NCBI RefSeq assembly: GCF_012971745.1
Contig: NZ_CP048834.1
Location: forward strand, 5,713,001-5,777,000
Reading direction: 5' to 3'
Source: Starkeya sp. ORNL1
Lineage (GTDB): Bacteria > Pseudomonadota > Alphaproteobacteria > Rhizobiales > Xanthobacteraceae
Length of the DNA: 64,000 bases
The notes below the pieces were generated by a model. The model made no database searches. It had not been told where the DNA came from and saw nothing but the letters and a program-made list of their open reading frames with translations. Positions 6,794-16,008 of this stretch are shown here, one piece after another. How positions within the stretch are numbered: position 1 is the stretch's first letter; each line of letters opens with the position of its first letter. Made by a program: the position numbers and the translations under genes.

Positions 6794-9163
6794 ATGCTTG
6801 ATAAGAGCCAAATGAGCGCGGGGCCAGTGGATGCGGGGCTGCAACATTCGGCGCCGAAGGGCGACGACCGGCTGATCCGCGGCGCCGGCTGCTTCAGCGA
6901 CGACCTCGTGCTGCCCGGCCGGCTCCATGCCTGTTTCGTGCGCTCGCCGCATGCCCATGCGCGCGTCGTCGCCGTCGATATCGAGGCGGCGCGCGCGCTG
7001 GCCGGTGTGGTCGCTGTCCTCACTGCCGCCGACATGAAGGCTTTGAGGATCGGCAATGTCTCGGTGCCGCAGATCATCACCGGGCGGGGAGGGGCGAAGC
7101 TTATCGTGCCGCATCGCCCGGCCTTGGCTTCGGATCGGGTGATGCATGTCGGCCAGCCGGTGGCGCTGGTGCTGGCAACGACGCTGCGCGAGGCGGAGGA
7201 GGCGGCGCTTGCCGTCGAGGTCGACTATGACGCGCTGCCCGCCGTCGCCGATGCGGCAGCCGCCTTGCAGCCCGATGCGCCGCAGCTCTGGCCGGAAGCA
7301 CCCGGCAATCTTGCCGTCGACTATGTCGCGCCGTCCGGCGATCCGGCGCTGGCGCGTGAGATCGAAGCGGCCTTCGCCGCGGCCGTTCACCGGGTACGCA
7401 TCGAACTCGTCCATCAGCGCGTCTCCCACGCGCCGATGGAACCGCGCGCAGTGACCGCGCTGTTCGAAGCCGAGGGCGAGACCTATGTGCTCCATGCCGG
7501 CTCGCAGGGCGCGGGGGCGCTGAGCGGCCAGCTCGCCGCGGTGCTCGGCGTCACCCCGGCGAAGATCCGCGTCGAGACCCGCGATGTCGGTGGCAGCTTC
7601 GGCATGAAGACCCATGCCTATCCGGAATATGCCGCGCTGCTCGCGAGCGCTCGCCTGCTCGGTCGGCCAGTGCACTGGGTGTCGACGCGCTCGGAAGCCT
7701 TCATGAGCGACAATCAGGGCCGCGACCATCGCGGCGCGGCGGAGCTTGCGCTGGCTGCCGACGGCCGCTTCCTGGCGCTGCGCACGCAGAGCATCGTGGC
7801 GCTGGGGGCATTCGTGAGCGCGGCCGGCGCGCATATCGCCTGCAATAATTTCACCCGCTGCCTGCCGGGCATGTATGCGATTCCCATGGTGCTCGCCGAG
7901 GTGAAGTGCGCCTTCACCAACACCTTGCCGACCGGCCCCTATCGCGGGGCGGGAAGGCCCGAGGCCAATTACCTCATGGAACGGCTGGTCGATGCGGCGG
8001 CGGTGCAGAGCGGCATCGATCCGATCGAGCTCAGGCGGCGCAACCTGATCGCGGCCGAGGCGATGCCGGTGAAGACCGCGCTCGGCAATCTCTATGACAG
8101 CGGCGAGTTCGAAGCGGTGCTCGACGAGGCGCTGAGCGCCGGCGACTATCGCGGCTTTCCCGCCCGCCGCGCGGCGGCGCTGGAGCGCGGGCGGCTGCGC
8201 GGCATCGGCATCTCGTGCTTCCTCGAACATGCCGGCGGCAGCCCTGTCGAAGGCGTGGTGTTCGATTTCAAGGAGCCCGGCACGCTAACCGTCCTGCTCG
8301 GCGTCCATGCCACCGGCCAGCAGCATGCCGCGGTGTTCGCCCGGCTCGCCGCCGAGCGGCTGGGCCTGCCGGAGGAGTGCGTCCGGGTGCGTTCCGGCCG
8401 CTCCGACACCGGTATTCGCGGCGGCCCGACGGTCGCCTCGCGCAGCGCCATGGCAGCGGGCTCGGCGATCGTGCGCGCGGCGGAAGAGCTGGTGGCGAAG
8501 GCGCGGCGGCTCGGCGCGCTGGCACTCGATGCGCGGGAGGAAGACATCCTCTGGCAGGACGGCCATCTATTGGTGGCCGGCACCAATCGCAGCATCTGGC
8601 TGTTCGATCTCGCCGAAGAGGCGCGCGAGCGTTCCAAGCGCGGCGAGTGGCCGGAGACGCTCGACCTCAAGGTAGAGGTCGAGATCGCGCAATCCTACCC
8701 GAACGGCTGCCATGTCGCCGAGGTCGAGATCGATCCCGAGACCGGCCATGTCCAGGTGGTGGACTACACCGCGGTCGATGATTGCGGCGTGGTGCTGGAC
8801 CATCATCTCGCCGAGGGCCAGGTGATCGGCGGCCTTGCTCAGGGCCTCGGCCAGGCGCTGCTGGAGCGCTTCGTCTATGACGAGGACGGGCAGATTGTCA
8901 CCGGCTCCTTCACGGATTACGCCATGCCGCGGGCGAGCGACATGCCCGCCATCCGCTCCTCGTTCCACCCGGTTGCCTGCCGCACCAATCCGCTCGGCGT
9001 GAAGGGTGTCGGCGAGGCCGGGACCACGGCGGCGATCGCCGCGATCATGAACGCCATCGCCGACGCGATACCTGGCGGGCGGGGGCGGGATTTGCAGATG
9101 CCGGCTACACCGGAGAAAGTCTGGCGGGCGTGCCGGGGCGACGGGCCGGGCTCTTGCCCTTGA
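6794..9163 (+). CDS. Molybdenum hydroxylase large subunit (xanthine dehydrogenase / CoxL-like form II), without partner subunits nearby in its own operon
   Basis: This 789-residue molybdopterin-binding subunit has an N-terminal a/b-hammerhead domain (about residues 15-125) followed by the Mo-binding domains. Visible motifs are GGSFGMK, the form II loop GPYRGAGRPE (true CO dehydrogenase has AYxCSFR) and the active-site Glu region GVGEAGTTAA. No FAD or 2Fe-2S gene accompanies it; the nearest set is 13024-14495. It is divergent from the ABC/hydrolase operon, sharing LacI operators, so it probably hydroxylates or oxidises the same imported compound. The start could also be ATG 6812. The 3' end overlaps the LacI gene tail-to-tail by 59 bp. 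Confidence 0.88.
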   Translation: MLDKSQMSAGPVDAGLQHSAPKGDDRLIRGAGCFSDDLVLPGRLHACFVRSPHAHARVVAVDIEAARALAGVVAVLTAADMKALRIGNVSVPQIITGRGGAKLIVPHRPALASDRVMHVGQPVALVLATTLREAEEAALAVEVDYDALPAVADAAAALQPDAPQLWPEAPGNLAVDYVAPSGDPALAREIEAAFAAAVHRVRIELVHQRVSHAPMEPRAVTALFEAEGETYVLHAGSQGAGALSGQLAAVLGVTPAKIRVETRDVGGSFGMKTHAYPEYAALLASARLLGRPVHWVSTRSEAFMSDNQGRDHRGAAELALAADGRFLALRTQSIVALGAFVSAAGAHIACNNFTRCLPGMYAIPMVLAEVKCAFTNTLPTGPYRGAGRPEANYLMERLVDAAAVQSGIDPIELRRRNLIAAEAMPVKTALGNLYDSGEFEAVLDEALSAGDYRGFPARRAAALERGRLRGIGISCFLEHAGGSPVEGVVFDFKEPGTLTVLLGVHATGQQHAAVFARLAAERLGLPEECVRVRSGRSDTGIRGGPTVASRSAMAAGSAIVRAAEELVAKARRLGALALDAREEDILWQDGHLLVAGTNRSIWLFDLAEEARERSKRGEWPETLDLKVEVEIAQSYPNGCHVAEVEIDPETGHVQVVDYTAVDDCGVVLDHHLAEGQVIGGLAQGLGQALLERFVYDEDGQIVTGSFTDYAMPRASDMPAIRSSFHPVACRTNPLGVKGVGEAGTTAAIAAIMNAIADAIPGGRGRDLQMPATPEKVWRACRGDGPGSCP

Positions 9164-10211
9164 CCGGCTTGCGGTTCGCCCCGCGCGGAGACACAGCCTG
9201 CGTCGAGCCGCGGATGATCATCTGCACCGGCAGCACCAGATGCCGCGCCACGCGCTCGCCGGGCGGGCTCGACAGCGCCTCCAGCAACAGTTCGGCGGCG
9301 GCATGGCCGGCCTTGTGCTGTTCAACGCGGATGGTGGTGAGCGGCGGCAGCAGCCGGTCGGCGAGCGGCATGTCGTTATAGCCGGTCACCGACACGTCCT
9401 CCGGGCACGACAGGCCGTGGCGGCGCAGCGCGGAGATCGCGCCGATGGCGATCAGGTCGTTGGCGCAGACGATGGCGGTGAAGGCGACATCGCGCGCCAG
9501 CAATTCCTCGGCGCAGCGCTCGCCGGCGCTTTCGTTGAAGGTGTCGGCCACAGCGACGAGATTGGCATCGGGCTCCAGCCCGAGCGCGGCGCGGCCTTCC
9601 TCGAAGGCGAGGTAGCGGTCGCGGCCGGTGGAGAGATCCTGCGGGCCGGCAATATAGGCGATCTGCCGGTGGCCGAGCCCGACCAGGTGGTTCAGGATGC
9701 GCGAGGTGCCGTCGCGCTCGTCATGCACCACCGAAGGGGTGCCGGGATCGTCGACGCGGCGATTGACGGTGACCATCGGCACGCCCTCCGCCGCCAACCG
9801 GTCCACCACCGTGTCGCGCGCCTTGACGCTGGCCAGCAGCAGGCCCTCGACGCCGCGCGCCCGCATGGTCTCGATGATCTCTTCCTCGCGCTGCGGGCTG
9901 CCGTCGGTATTGCCGAGGATGGCGACGTAGTTCTGCTGCGCCAGCGCGTCCTCGGCGCCGCGGATGATCGGCGGGAACACCGGATTGGTGATGTCGGGCA
10001 CGATGATGCCGACGGTGCGGCTGCGATTGGTCTTCAGCGAATAGGCGGCGGCGTTCGGCCGGTAAGCCAGCTGCTCGCTGAGCTTGAGGATGTGGGTGAC
10101 GACTTCCGGCGTGATCAGGTGGCGGGTCTTGGGATCAAGCGCCCGGGAGACGGTGGAGACATGCACCCCGGCCGCTGCGGCGACGTCGCGCAAGGTGACG
10201 CGCTTTTTCAT
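9105..10211 (-). CDS. LacI-family transcriptional regulator
   Basis: This 368-residue repressor-type protein has an N-terminal HTH (VTLRDVAAAAGVHVSTVSRALD, residues 5-26), a hinge helix and a periplasmic-binding-protein-like effector domain (about 65-345, NRSRTVGIIVPDITNP onward). The last 20 residues are basic and Pro-rich. A palindrome of the same type as O1/O2 lies 42 bp upstream of its start, suggesting autoregulation. The effector is probably the substrate of the neighbouring importer or a derivative; that is inferred from position. Confidence 0.92.
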   Translation of the reverse strand: MKKRVTLRDVAAAAGVHVSTVSRALDPKTRHLITPEVVTHILKLSEQLAYRPNAAAYSLKTNRSRTVGIIVPDITNPVFPPIIRGAEDALAQQNYVAILGNTDGSPQREEEIIETMRARGVEGLLLASVKARDTVVDRLAAEGVPMVTVNRRVDDPGTPSVVHDERDGTSRILNHLVGLGHRQIAYIAGPQDLSTGRDRYLAFEEGRAALGLEPDANLVAVADTFNESAGERCAEELLARDVAFTAIVCANDLIAIGAISALRRHGLSCPEDVSVTGYNDMPLADRLLPPLTTIRVEQHKAGHAAAELLLEALSSPPGERVARHLVLPVQMIIRGSTQAVSPRGANRKPVKGKSPARRPGTPARLSPV

Positions 10212-10252
10212 TCATCGACTCCGCTACCACTGCGGAGCATCATAATGTTTCA

Positions 10253-10265
10253 TGCAAACGTTGCA
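10253..10265. promoter_or_regulatory. LacI-family operator candidate O3 (autoregulation)
   Basis: TGCAAACGTTGCA is a palindrome one base shorter at its centre than O1/O2. It lies upstream of the LacI start and inside the 5' region of the rightward gene at 10290, so it could affect both. Confidence 0.65.
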
Positions 10266-10289
10266 CAACGGCAAAAGGCGAGGCCGGTC

Positions 10290-10736
10290 ATGCAGCGAAC
10301 TCACCATGCGGGCAAGCCATACTTGAGCGGCGCTCTGGCAAAGCTTTGGCTCGGCTTCACCTTTGCCATGGCTTTTGCTTTGGCATCGCCAGCGGGCTTC
10401 GCGCTGGAGGCGCGACTTCCCGTCAACGCCGTGCCGGTCGGCACCATGGATGAGCTCGGCAAGGCACTGTTCGCCTGCTGGGCGCCCCCAGTCGGGACGG
10501 AAGGATCGGAGATCACTTTCCGCTTCGGCCTGACCGCGAAGGGCGAGTTGCGCGGCAAGCCGCTCGCCAGCTATTCCGTGCTCACCGGCTCCAAGGAGAG
10601 GCAGCGCGCCTTTGTCGAGGCTGCGCTCCTCGCCTTGAGCCGGTGCACGCCGGTGCGCATGACCGAGCAATTCGCCCGCGTCGCCGCCTCGCGGGTGCTG
10701 ATCCTGCGCTTCGTCTCGGGTGAGCGTCGCGCCTAG
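10290..10736 (+). CDS. Small secreted protein with TonB/TolA C-terminal-like domain
   Basis: This 148-residue protein has a basic start and a hydrophobic signal segment (LWLGFTFAMAFALASPAGFA), so it is probably exported. The mature part has CW in LFACWAPP, an ITFRFGLTAKGELRG strand pair, and a late CTPVR, a pattern seen in TonB/TolA C-terminal-like domains of alphaproteobacteria, with two Cys that could pair. An in-frame ATG at 10245 is an alternative start. The TAG stop at 10734-10736 overlaps the TAG of the convergent gene (10733-10735 on the other strand) within a CTAG. Function unknown. Confidence 0.65.
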   Translation: MQRTHHAGKPYLSGALAKLWLGFTFAMAFALASPAGFALEARLPVNAVPVGTMDELGKALFACWAPPVGTEGSEITFRFGLTAKGELRGKPLASYSVLTGSKERQRAFVEAALLALSRCTPVRMTEQFARVAASRVLILRFVSGERRA

Positions 10737-13027
10737 ATCAATTTCTCCAGCGTGATCGGCAGGTCGCGTACGCGCTTGCCGGTCGCGTGGAAGACCGCAT
10801 TGGCGATAGCCGGGGCGACGCCGACAATGCCGAGCTCGCCGACACCCTTGCCGCCGAGCACCGAGGCATGGGTGTCCGGCACGCCGACCGAGATCACCTG
10901 GAGGTCGGGCACGTCGGCATTGGTGGCGATCAGGTAGTCGCCGAGATTGTCGTTGATGATCCGGGCGTGGCGCGGATCGATCAGGCCTTCTTCCAGCAGC
11001 GCCATGCCGATGCCCATGATGATGCCGCCCTTCCATTGGCTTTCGGCGAGACGGGGATTGTAGAGCCGGCCGGAATCGAGCGCGGAGACCATGCGCGAGA
11101 CCCTGACCGTGCCGAAATCCTCGTCCACCCGCACCTCGACGAAATGGACGCACCAGCTGTGCATCGAATAGTCGCCGTCGGTCGGCGCGCGCATGGTCGA
11201 GATGGTCGAGAAGTTGCGGAAGTGGTCCTCCGGCTTCAGGCCGTTCTCGGCCAGCGTGTCGCGCAGGCTCTCGATCTTGTCGCGGCCGAGCTGGCGCAGC
11301 AACGCCGCGATGGACAGGCGGGGACCGTCGCCGCGCGGCGAGGCGATCTCGCCATTCTCTATGCTGAGCGTATTCGCCTGCAGGTTGCGGAACGGCGAGG
11401 CCGGGTCGTTGATGGCAAGGCCGATCAGTTCGTCGCGCGCGGAGAGCGCTGCCTTGTGCACGGCCCCAGTCAACAGGTTGGCGAGCTGCGAGCCGCCGGC
11501 GACCGGGGCGCCGGGCAGCTCGGAATCGCCGAGCCGCACCGCGACCTGGCTGATCGGCACGCCGAGCGCCTCCGCTGCGGTCTGTGCGAGGATAGTGTAG
11601 GTGCCCTGGCCCATATCGATGCCGCTGCTCAGCACCTCGACGCTACCGTCGGCGAGGATGCGCACCAGCGCTTCGCCGGCGGTGCGGCGCACCGGATAGG
11701 TGCCGGCGGCGACGCCCCAGCCGATGAGCTGGCGGCCATCGCGCATGGAGCGCGGCGCGGGCGAGCGCTTCGCCCAGCCGAACACTTCGCCCGCCTTGGC
11801 ATAGGCCTCTCGCAGCGGACGGGTGGACCAGGGCTTGTGGGCTTCCTGGTCCTCCTCGGCATAGTTTATGAGGCGGATCTCCACCGGATCGATGCCAAGC
11901 TCAAAGGCCAGCTCGTCGATGGCGCACTCGATGCCGAAGGCGCTCGGATTCTCGCCGGGTGCGCGCAGGGCACCGGGCGTTACCGAGTTGACCGGCACCG
12001 CGTTCTGCCGCGAGCTGAAGTTCGGCGTCGCATACATGATCGAGGTGACGACGCTGAGCGGCTCGACCCACATGCCGTCGACCGAGGTCTCATTGGCACC
12101 GCTCTGCACGATGGAGGTGAGCTTGCCCTCCGGCGTGGCGCCGAGCTTGAGGGTCTGCCGCGTCGCCGCCCGGCCGCCGATGAGGGCGAAGGTCTGCGGT
12201 CGCGTCATGGCGAGCTTGACCGGGCGATCCAGCAGCTTCGCCACCATGGTGGCGATAGCGCCATAGGCCAGCACCAGCGCCTTGGAGCCGAAGCCGCCGC
12301 CGATGAAGGGCGAGATCATCCGCACCTTGTCGTAGGGGATGCCGTACCACTCGGCATAAGTCCGGGCCATGCCGTTGATCCACTGGCTGGGCTCCCAGAT
12401 GGTGAGCTCATCGCCCGTCCAGCGGGCGACGATGCCGTGCGGCTCGATGGTGGTGTGGTATTCGCGCGGCGTCGTATAGGTCGCCTCGATCTTCACCGGC
12501 GCCGCCTCAAACGCCTTCGCGGCCTCGCCCCATTCGATGCTGCGCGGCGGCAGCTCGATGCCGTGGCCGGCATTGGGATCATCGAGCCCGTAGATCGCCG
12601 GCGCCTCCTCGTAGTCGATGGCGAGGAGGGCGGCGGCCGCGGTCGCCTGCTCGAAGGTCTCTGCGGCCACGGCTGCGATGTGCTGGCCGACGAAAGCGAC
12701 GTCACGGACCAGCGCCCGATACGGCCCATCGGGGCCGGGCGTGCCCAGCCACGTCGAGGCGGAATTGAGCTCCAGCTGGTTGTCGGGCGTCAGCACCAAA
12801 AGAACGCCCGGAGCGGCCTTGGCGGCGGCGGTGTCGATCTTCGTGACTCGGCCCGATGCCTTGGTGCTGCCGACCAGCACGACATGGCAGAGGTTCTCCG
12901 GATGGTTCTCCAGCGCATAGGTGGCCTCGCCGCGGATCTTGGCTTCGCCGTCGATCCGCATGAGCCGCCCGCCGAGGGCGCCGTCCGACGCATCGCCATG
13001 CTTGGAACGGAACTGGTGAACGCTCAT
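10733..13027 (-). CDS. Molybdenum hydroxylase large subunit, PaoC/YagR-like
   Basis: This 764-residue molybdopterin-binding subunit of a three-subunit aldehyde-type oxidoreductase has FGSKA near residue 245, the loop GALRAPGENPSAFGIECAID, the IDMGQGTYT block, and the catalytic Glu in GKGVGELGIVG near residue 735. The start at 13027 overlaps the FAD-subunit TGA (ATGA). Gene order 2Fe-2S, FAD, Mo matches PaoABC-type enzymes, which oxidise aldehydes. In Escherichia coli the enzyme is periplasmic by Tat export of PaoA; here the 2Fe-2S subunit has no Tat leader, so it is probably cytosolic. Confidence 0.9.
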   Translation of the reverse strand: MSVHQFRSKHGDASDGALGGRLMRIDGEAKIRGEATYALENHPENLCHVVLVGSTKASGRVTKIDTAAAKAAPGVLLVLTPDNQLELNSASTWLGTPGPDGPYRALVRDVAFVGQHIAAVAAETFEQATAAAALLAIDYEEAPAIYGLDDPNAGHGIELPPRSIEWGEAAKAFEAAPVKIEATYTTPREYHTTIEPHGIVARWTGDELTIWEPSQWINGMARTYAEWYGIPYDKVRMISPFIGGGFGSKALVLAYGAIATMVAKLLDRPVKLAMTRPQTFALIGGRAATRQTLKLGATPEGKLTSIVQSGANETSVDGMWVEPLSVVTSIMYATPNFSSRQNAVPVNSVTPGALRAPGENPSAFGIECAIDELAFELGIDPVEIRLINYAEEDQEAHKPWSTRPLREAYAKAGEVFGWAKRSPAPRSMRDGRQLIGWGVAAGTYPVRRTAGEALVRILADGSVEVLSSGIDMGQGTYTILAQTAAEALGVPISQVAVRLGDSELPGAPVAGGSQLANLLTGAVHKAALSARDELIGLAINDPASPFRNLQANTLSIENGEIASPRGDGPRLSIAALLRQLGRDKIESLRDTLAENGLKPEDHFRNFSTISTMRAPTDGDYSMHSWCVHFVEVRVDEDFGTVRVSRMVSALDSGRLYNPRLAESQWKGGIIMGIGMALLEEGLIDPRHARIINDNLGDYLIATNADVPDLQVISVGVPDTHASVLGGKGVGELGIVGVAPAIANAVFHATGKRVRDLPITLEKLI

Positions 13028-14007
13028 GCCACGCCTCCCACGGCCAGGATGGCGCGCGCGACGACGCGAGGCGCCAGATCGATCTTGTAGGCATTGTCGC
13101 CGCGAGCGATGGCGCCCTCGACGGCGAGGCGGCTGGCCTCCTTGACGCGGGCTTCTTCCAGCGGCTGGCCACGCAGCGCGCATTCGACAGCGCGGGCACG
13201 CCACGGGCGGGTGGCGACGCCGCCGAGCGCGACGCGCAGCTCACGGATGGTGCGGCCGTCCGCTTCCAGTTCGAGGCCGACGGCAGCGCTCGCCGCGGCG
13301 AACTCATAGGACTGGCGGTCGCGCACCTTCAGATAGGTCGAGCGCCTTGCCGCTGGCGTGGCGGGGAGGCTGACGGCGGTAATCAGCTCGCCCGGCTCCA
13401 GCGCGGTCTCGCGGTGCGGCGTGGTGCCGGGCAGCGGGAAGAAATCCTCGACCAGGATGCTGCGGCCGCTGGTGTGGATGACCGCATCGAGTGCCATCAG
13501 CGCCACGGCAAGATCGCCGGGATAGGTAGCGATGCAGGCGTCGCTGGTGCCGAGCACGGCGTGGTTGCGGGTGACGCCGCCGAGCGCGGCGCAGCCCGAG
13601 CCGGGATTGCGCTTGTTGCAGGCGGGGAAAGCGGCGGGATCGCGGAAGTAGGCGCAGCGGGTGCGCTGCATCAGATTGCCGCCGATCGTCGCCATGTTGC
13701 GGACCTGCGGCGAGGCGGCCAGCGCCAGCGCTTCCGCGATCGCCGGATATTGCGCCCGGATCGCCGCATGATCGGCGACGTGGCTCATCTTCGCGAGGGC
13801 GCCGATACGGGCGCCGCGATCATCGACCCGGATGGTGTCGAGACCGCCGAGCCTTGTGATGTCGACCACCGTGTCCGGCTCGGCCACGCCGCATTTGGCG
13901 AGGTCGAGCAGCGTGGTGCCGCCGGCGAGCAGCGCATGAGCGGGCAGGGCGGCCTGGACCCTGGCCTCGTCGATCGAGGTGGCGCGGGCGTAGGAGAAGT
14001 TCCTCAT
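13024..14007 (-). CDS. Molybdenum hydroxylase FAD-binding subunit, PaoB-like
   Basis: This 327-residue subunit has the FAD motif LLAGGTTLLDLAKCG (residues 28-42) and a second FAD block, RNMATIGGNLMQRTRC. PaoB-type subunits carry an extra 4Fe-4S cluster in an insertion; Cys residues in RTRCAYFRDPAAFPACNKRNPGSGC (shown here only as spaced C at three positions within about 25 residues) fit that. The start at 14007 overlaps the 2Fe-2S subunit stop (ATGA). It passes electrons between the 2Fe-2S clusters and the acceptor. Confidence 0.9.
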   Translation of the reverse strand: MRNFSYARATSIDEARVQAALPAHALLAGGTTLLDLAKCGVAEPDTVVDITRLGGLDTIRVDDRGARIGALAKMSHVADHAAIRAQYPAIAEALALAASPQVRNMATIGGNLMQRTRCAYFRDPAAFPACNKRNPGSGCAALGGVTRNHAVLGTSDACIATYPGDLAVALMALDAVIHTSGRSILVEDFFPLPGTTPHRETALEPGELITAVSLPATPAARRSTYLKVRDRQSYEFAAASAAVGLELEADGRTIRELRVALGGVATRPWRARAVECALRGQPLEEARVKEASRLAVEGAIARGDNAYKIDLAPRVVARAILAVGGVA

Positions 14008-14495
14008 CGTGCGGCCTCCGTCGCGTGATGTGCGGCCGCCTGGCGAACTGCCGCGACGATGTGCGGATAGGCGCCGCAGCGGCAGAGATTGCCGGCCATG
14101 TATTCGCGGATCTCGGCGTCGGAGCCGGCATGGCCCTCGCGGATGCAGGCGACGGCCGACATGATCTGGCCGGGCGTGCAGTAGCCGCACTGGAAGGCAT
14201 CATTCTCCAGGAATGCCGCCTGCACCGGATGCAGATCGGCGCCGGGCGCGGACAGGCCCTCGATGGTGGTGACAGCGCGGCCTTCGACCTGCGCAGCGAG
14301 CGTGAGGCAGGCAAGCATGCGCTCGCCGTCGACATGGACGGTGCAGGCGCCGCACTGGCCCTGGTCGCACCCCTTCTTGGTGCCGGTGAGATCCAGATGG
14401 TCGCGAAGCGCGTCGAGCAAGGTGACGCGCGGCTCGACCTTCAACGTGCGCATCTGCCCGTTGATGTCGAGCTGCAGGCTAACGGAATCAGTCAT
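14004..14495 (-). CDS. Molybdenum hydroxylase 2Fe-2S subunit, PaoA-like
   Basis: This 163-residue protein has a plant-type 2Fe-2S ferredoxin fold ([21 protein letters not shown]) and an alpha-helical 2Fe-2S domain (CGYCTPGQ and CRCGAYPHI). There is no N-terminal export signal from the ATG at 14495. It is the first gene of the operon and is transcribed away from the TetR gene at 14702. Confidence 0.93.
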   Translation of the reverse strand: MTDSVSLQLDINGQMRTLKVEPRVTLLDALRDHLDLTGTKKGCDQGQCGACTVHVDGERMLACLTLAAQVEGRAVTTIEGLSAPGADLHPVQAAFLENDAFQCGYCTPGQIMSAVACIREGHAGSDAEIREYMAGNLCRCGAYPHIVAAVRQAAAHHATEAAR

Positions 14496-14615
14496 CTTCC
14501 GTCCTCTTTGGGGTGGCGGCGTGAGGCTGGTGCCAGGCCGGGCAGGCAAACCGCCCTGAGGTCAGGCGTGACAGGGCGAACGCGCAATGCGATAAGCAAG
14601 GGAGGCTCTCCTAAC

Positions 14616-14629
14616 CGGAGGTGCCTCCG
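14616..14629. promoter_or_regulatory. Inverted repeat in the Mo-hydroxylase / TetR divergent promoter
   Basis: CGGAGGTGCCTCCG has perfect 6-bp arms around TG. Flanking it, GCAAGGGAGG on the left and CCTCCGTTTTGC on the right extend an imperfect dyad of about 40 bp. Its position between the divergent genes makes it the best operator candidate for the TetR protein encoded at 14702-15322. Confidence 0.55.
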
Positions 14630-14701
14630 TTTTGCTAATTTAGAAAGCCTACAGGCCGGGTTCAAGCCCGCGCGGCACGCTGGAGCGTGAGATTGGCCGA
14701 G

Positions 14702-15322
14702 ATGCCACCGCCTGCTTCGGGCGAGACCGAAGACGAATCAACGACTAAGGGCATGCGGGCCGACGCCCGCCGCAATCGCGAAAAACTTCTCGCGATCGCC
14801 GCCGCGGCCTTCGCCGAGCATGGCGTCAACACCTCGCTCGAGGAAATTGCGCGGCGCGCCGGCGTCGGCATCGGCACGCTCTACCGGCATTTTCCGACCC
14901 GCGAGCATCTGGTCGAGACCGTCTATCGCCGCGAGGTCGACCTTTTGTGCCACGCGTCCGAGGATCTGGCGCGGCGCCTGCCGCCGGACGAGGCGCTGGC
15001 GGAATGGATGCAGCAACTCGTCGGCTACACCGCGACCAAGCGGGGCATGTCGGACAGCCTGCGCATCCTGTTCGACGCCAATTCCGAGATCTTCGCCGAT
15101 TCACCCAGCCGGATCGCCCGCGCGCTCGAAACCCTCGTTGCGGCCGCCGTTGCGGCAGGCACCATCCGCAAGGACGTCGCGCCGTCGGATGTGCTGCAGG
15201 CGCTGTTCGGCATCTATTCCGCCCCGGCCACGCCGGACTGGGAGCCGCGCTCGCGGCGCATCGTCTCGCTGATCATGGACGGGCTGCGCTGGGGAGCGCC
15301 GAAGGGCAGGGGCGCGCAGTAG
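14702..15322 (+). CDS. TetR-family transcriptional regulator
   Basis: This 206-residue regulator has an N-terminal TetR HTH at about residues 20-65 (LLAIAAAAFAEHGV, then LEEIARRAGVGIGTLYRHF). The C-terminal half is helical and would bind the ligand. It is divergent from the molybdenum hydroxylase operon and probably represses it through the inverted repeat at 14616-14629. The start is uncertain: GTG 14687, ATG 14702 and ATG 14753 are all in frame. 14702 keeps a complete HTH with a short tail. Confidence 0.9.
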   Translation: MPPPASGETEDESTTKGMRADARRNREKLLAIAAAAFAEHGVNTSLEEIARRAGVGIGTLYRHFPTREHLVETVYRREVDLLCHASEDLARRLPPDEALAEWMQQLVGYTATKRGMSDSLRILFDANSEIFADSPSRIARALETLVAAAVAAGTIRKDVAPSDVLQALFGIYSAPATPDWEPRSRRIVSLIMDGLRWGAPKGRGAQ

Positions 15323-15389
15323 CGGACCTTGACGAGTGCTCCAAAAGCTCCTGGATTTGGCCTCGGAGAGAGGTCTCGCGAGGCTTCCG

Positions 15390-15902
15390 ATGCTGCTGGT
15401 CAGACACGCGAAGACACCTGATGATTTCGTAACCGTTCATTCCTTGCTCGCCGAGATGGGAGCGTGGGATGCCGAGACAGTCGCGCTTCTCGGCCTTTCC
15501 AGTGACGATGTCATTCCGACCTACTACGCGGAAGACCCGGAAGCCCTGCGGGTTTGTTTCACGAGCGGAGAGGCCGCCTTGCTTCTATGCACCGATGACG
15601 GCGTGGCGATCGGCTGTGGCGGTTTCGTCGGCGACGGCAGGGTGGCCGAGATTACGAAAATTTACGTGCGCCCTGAAGCCCGAGGCCGTGGCGCCGGCAG
15701 GACCATCATGTCGGCCATGATGCGTGAGATCGAAGGGAAGGGGTTTCACCGCGCCCGGCTGATCACGACGGAATTCATGGTCGAGGCGCAGGCGATGTAT
15801 GCGGCCTTCGGCTTCCAGCGATGCGCCAATTTCGAGCCTGCGCCCGCGAGCCTGCAGCCGATCACGGTCTATATGGAGCGGACATTGGTCCGGGAAGGTT
15901 AG
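15390..15902 (+). CDS. GNAT-family N-acetyltransferase
   Basis: This 170-residue acetyltransferase has its core in the C-terminal half. VAEITKIYVRPEARGRGAGRT contains the acetyl-CoA loop R-x-x-G-x-G, and a late MYAAFGFQ forms the usual final motif. The ATG at 15390 has GAGG 6-7 bases upstream; an in-frame GTG at 15336 would add 18 residues. The substrate cannot be predicted. It stands 67 nt after the TetR gene and could be a separate unit. Confidence 0.85.
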   Translation: MLLVRHAKTPDDFVTVHSLLAEMGAWDAETVALLGLSSDDVIPTYYAEDPEALRVCFTSGEAALLLCTDDGVAIGCGGFVGDGRVAEITKIYVRPEARGRGAGRTIMSAMMREIEGKGFHRARLITTEFMVEAQAMYAAFGFQRCANFEPAPASLQPITVYMERTLVREG

Positions 15903-16008
15903 CCGGCGGAGCTGACGCTCGACGGTGCACGCGTTTGTCATGCGCACTGCCTAAACGTACACATTCTTCGGCTGGACGATTGAGGCCGGCGCCTGTGGAG
16001 GAACACCG

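Noticed and set aside
6794..9163. Carbon monoxide dehydrogenase CoxL
   Set aside because: The active-site loop is GPYRGAGR (form II), not the AYxCSFR of true CO dehydrogenase, and no CoxS/CoxM partners adjoin it.
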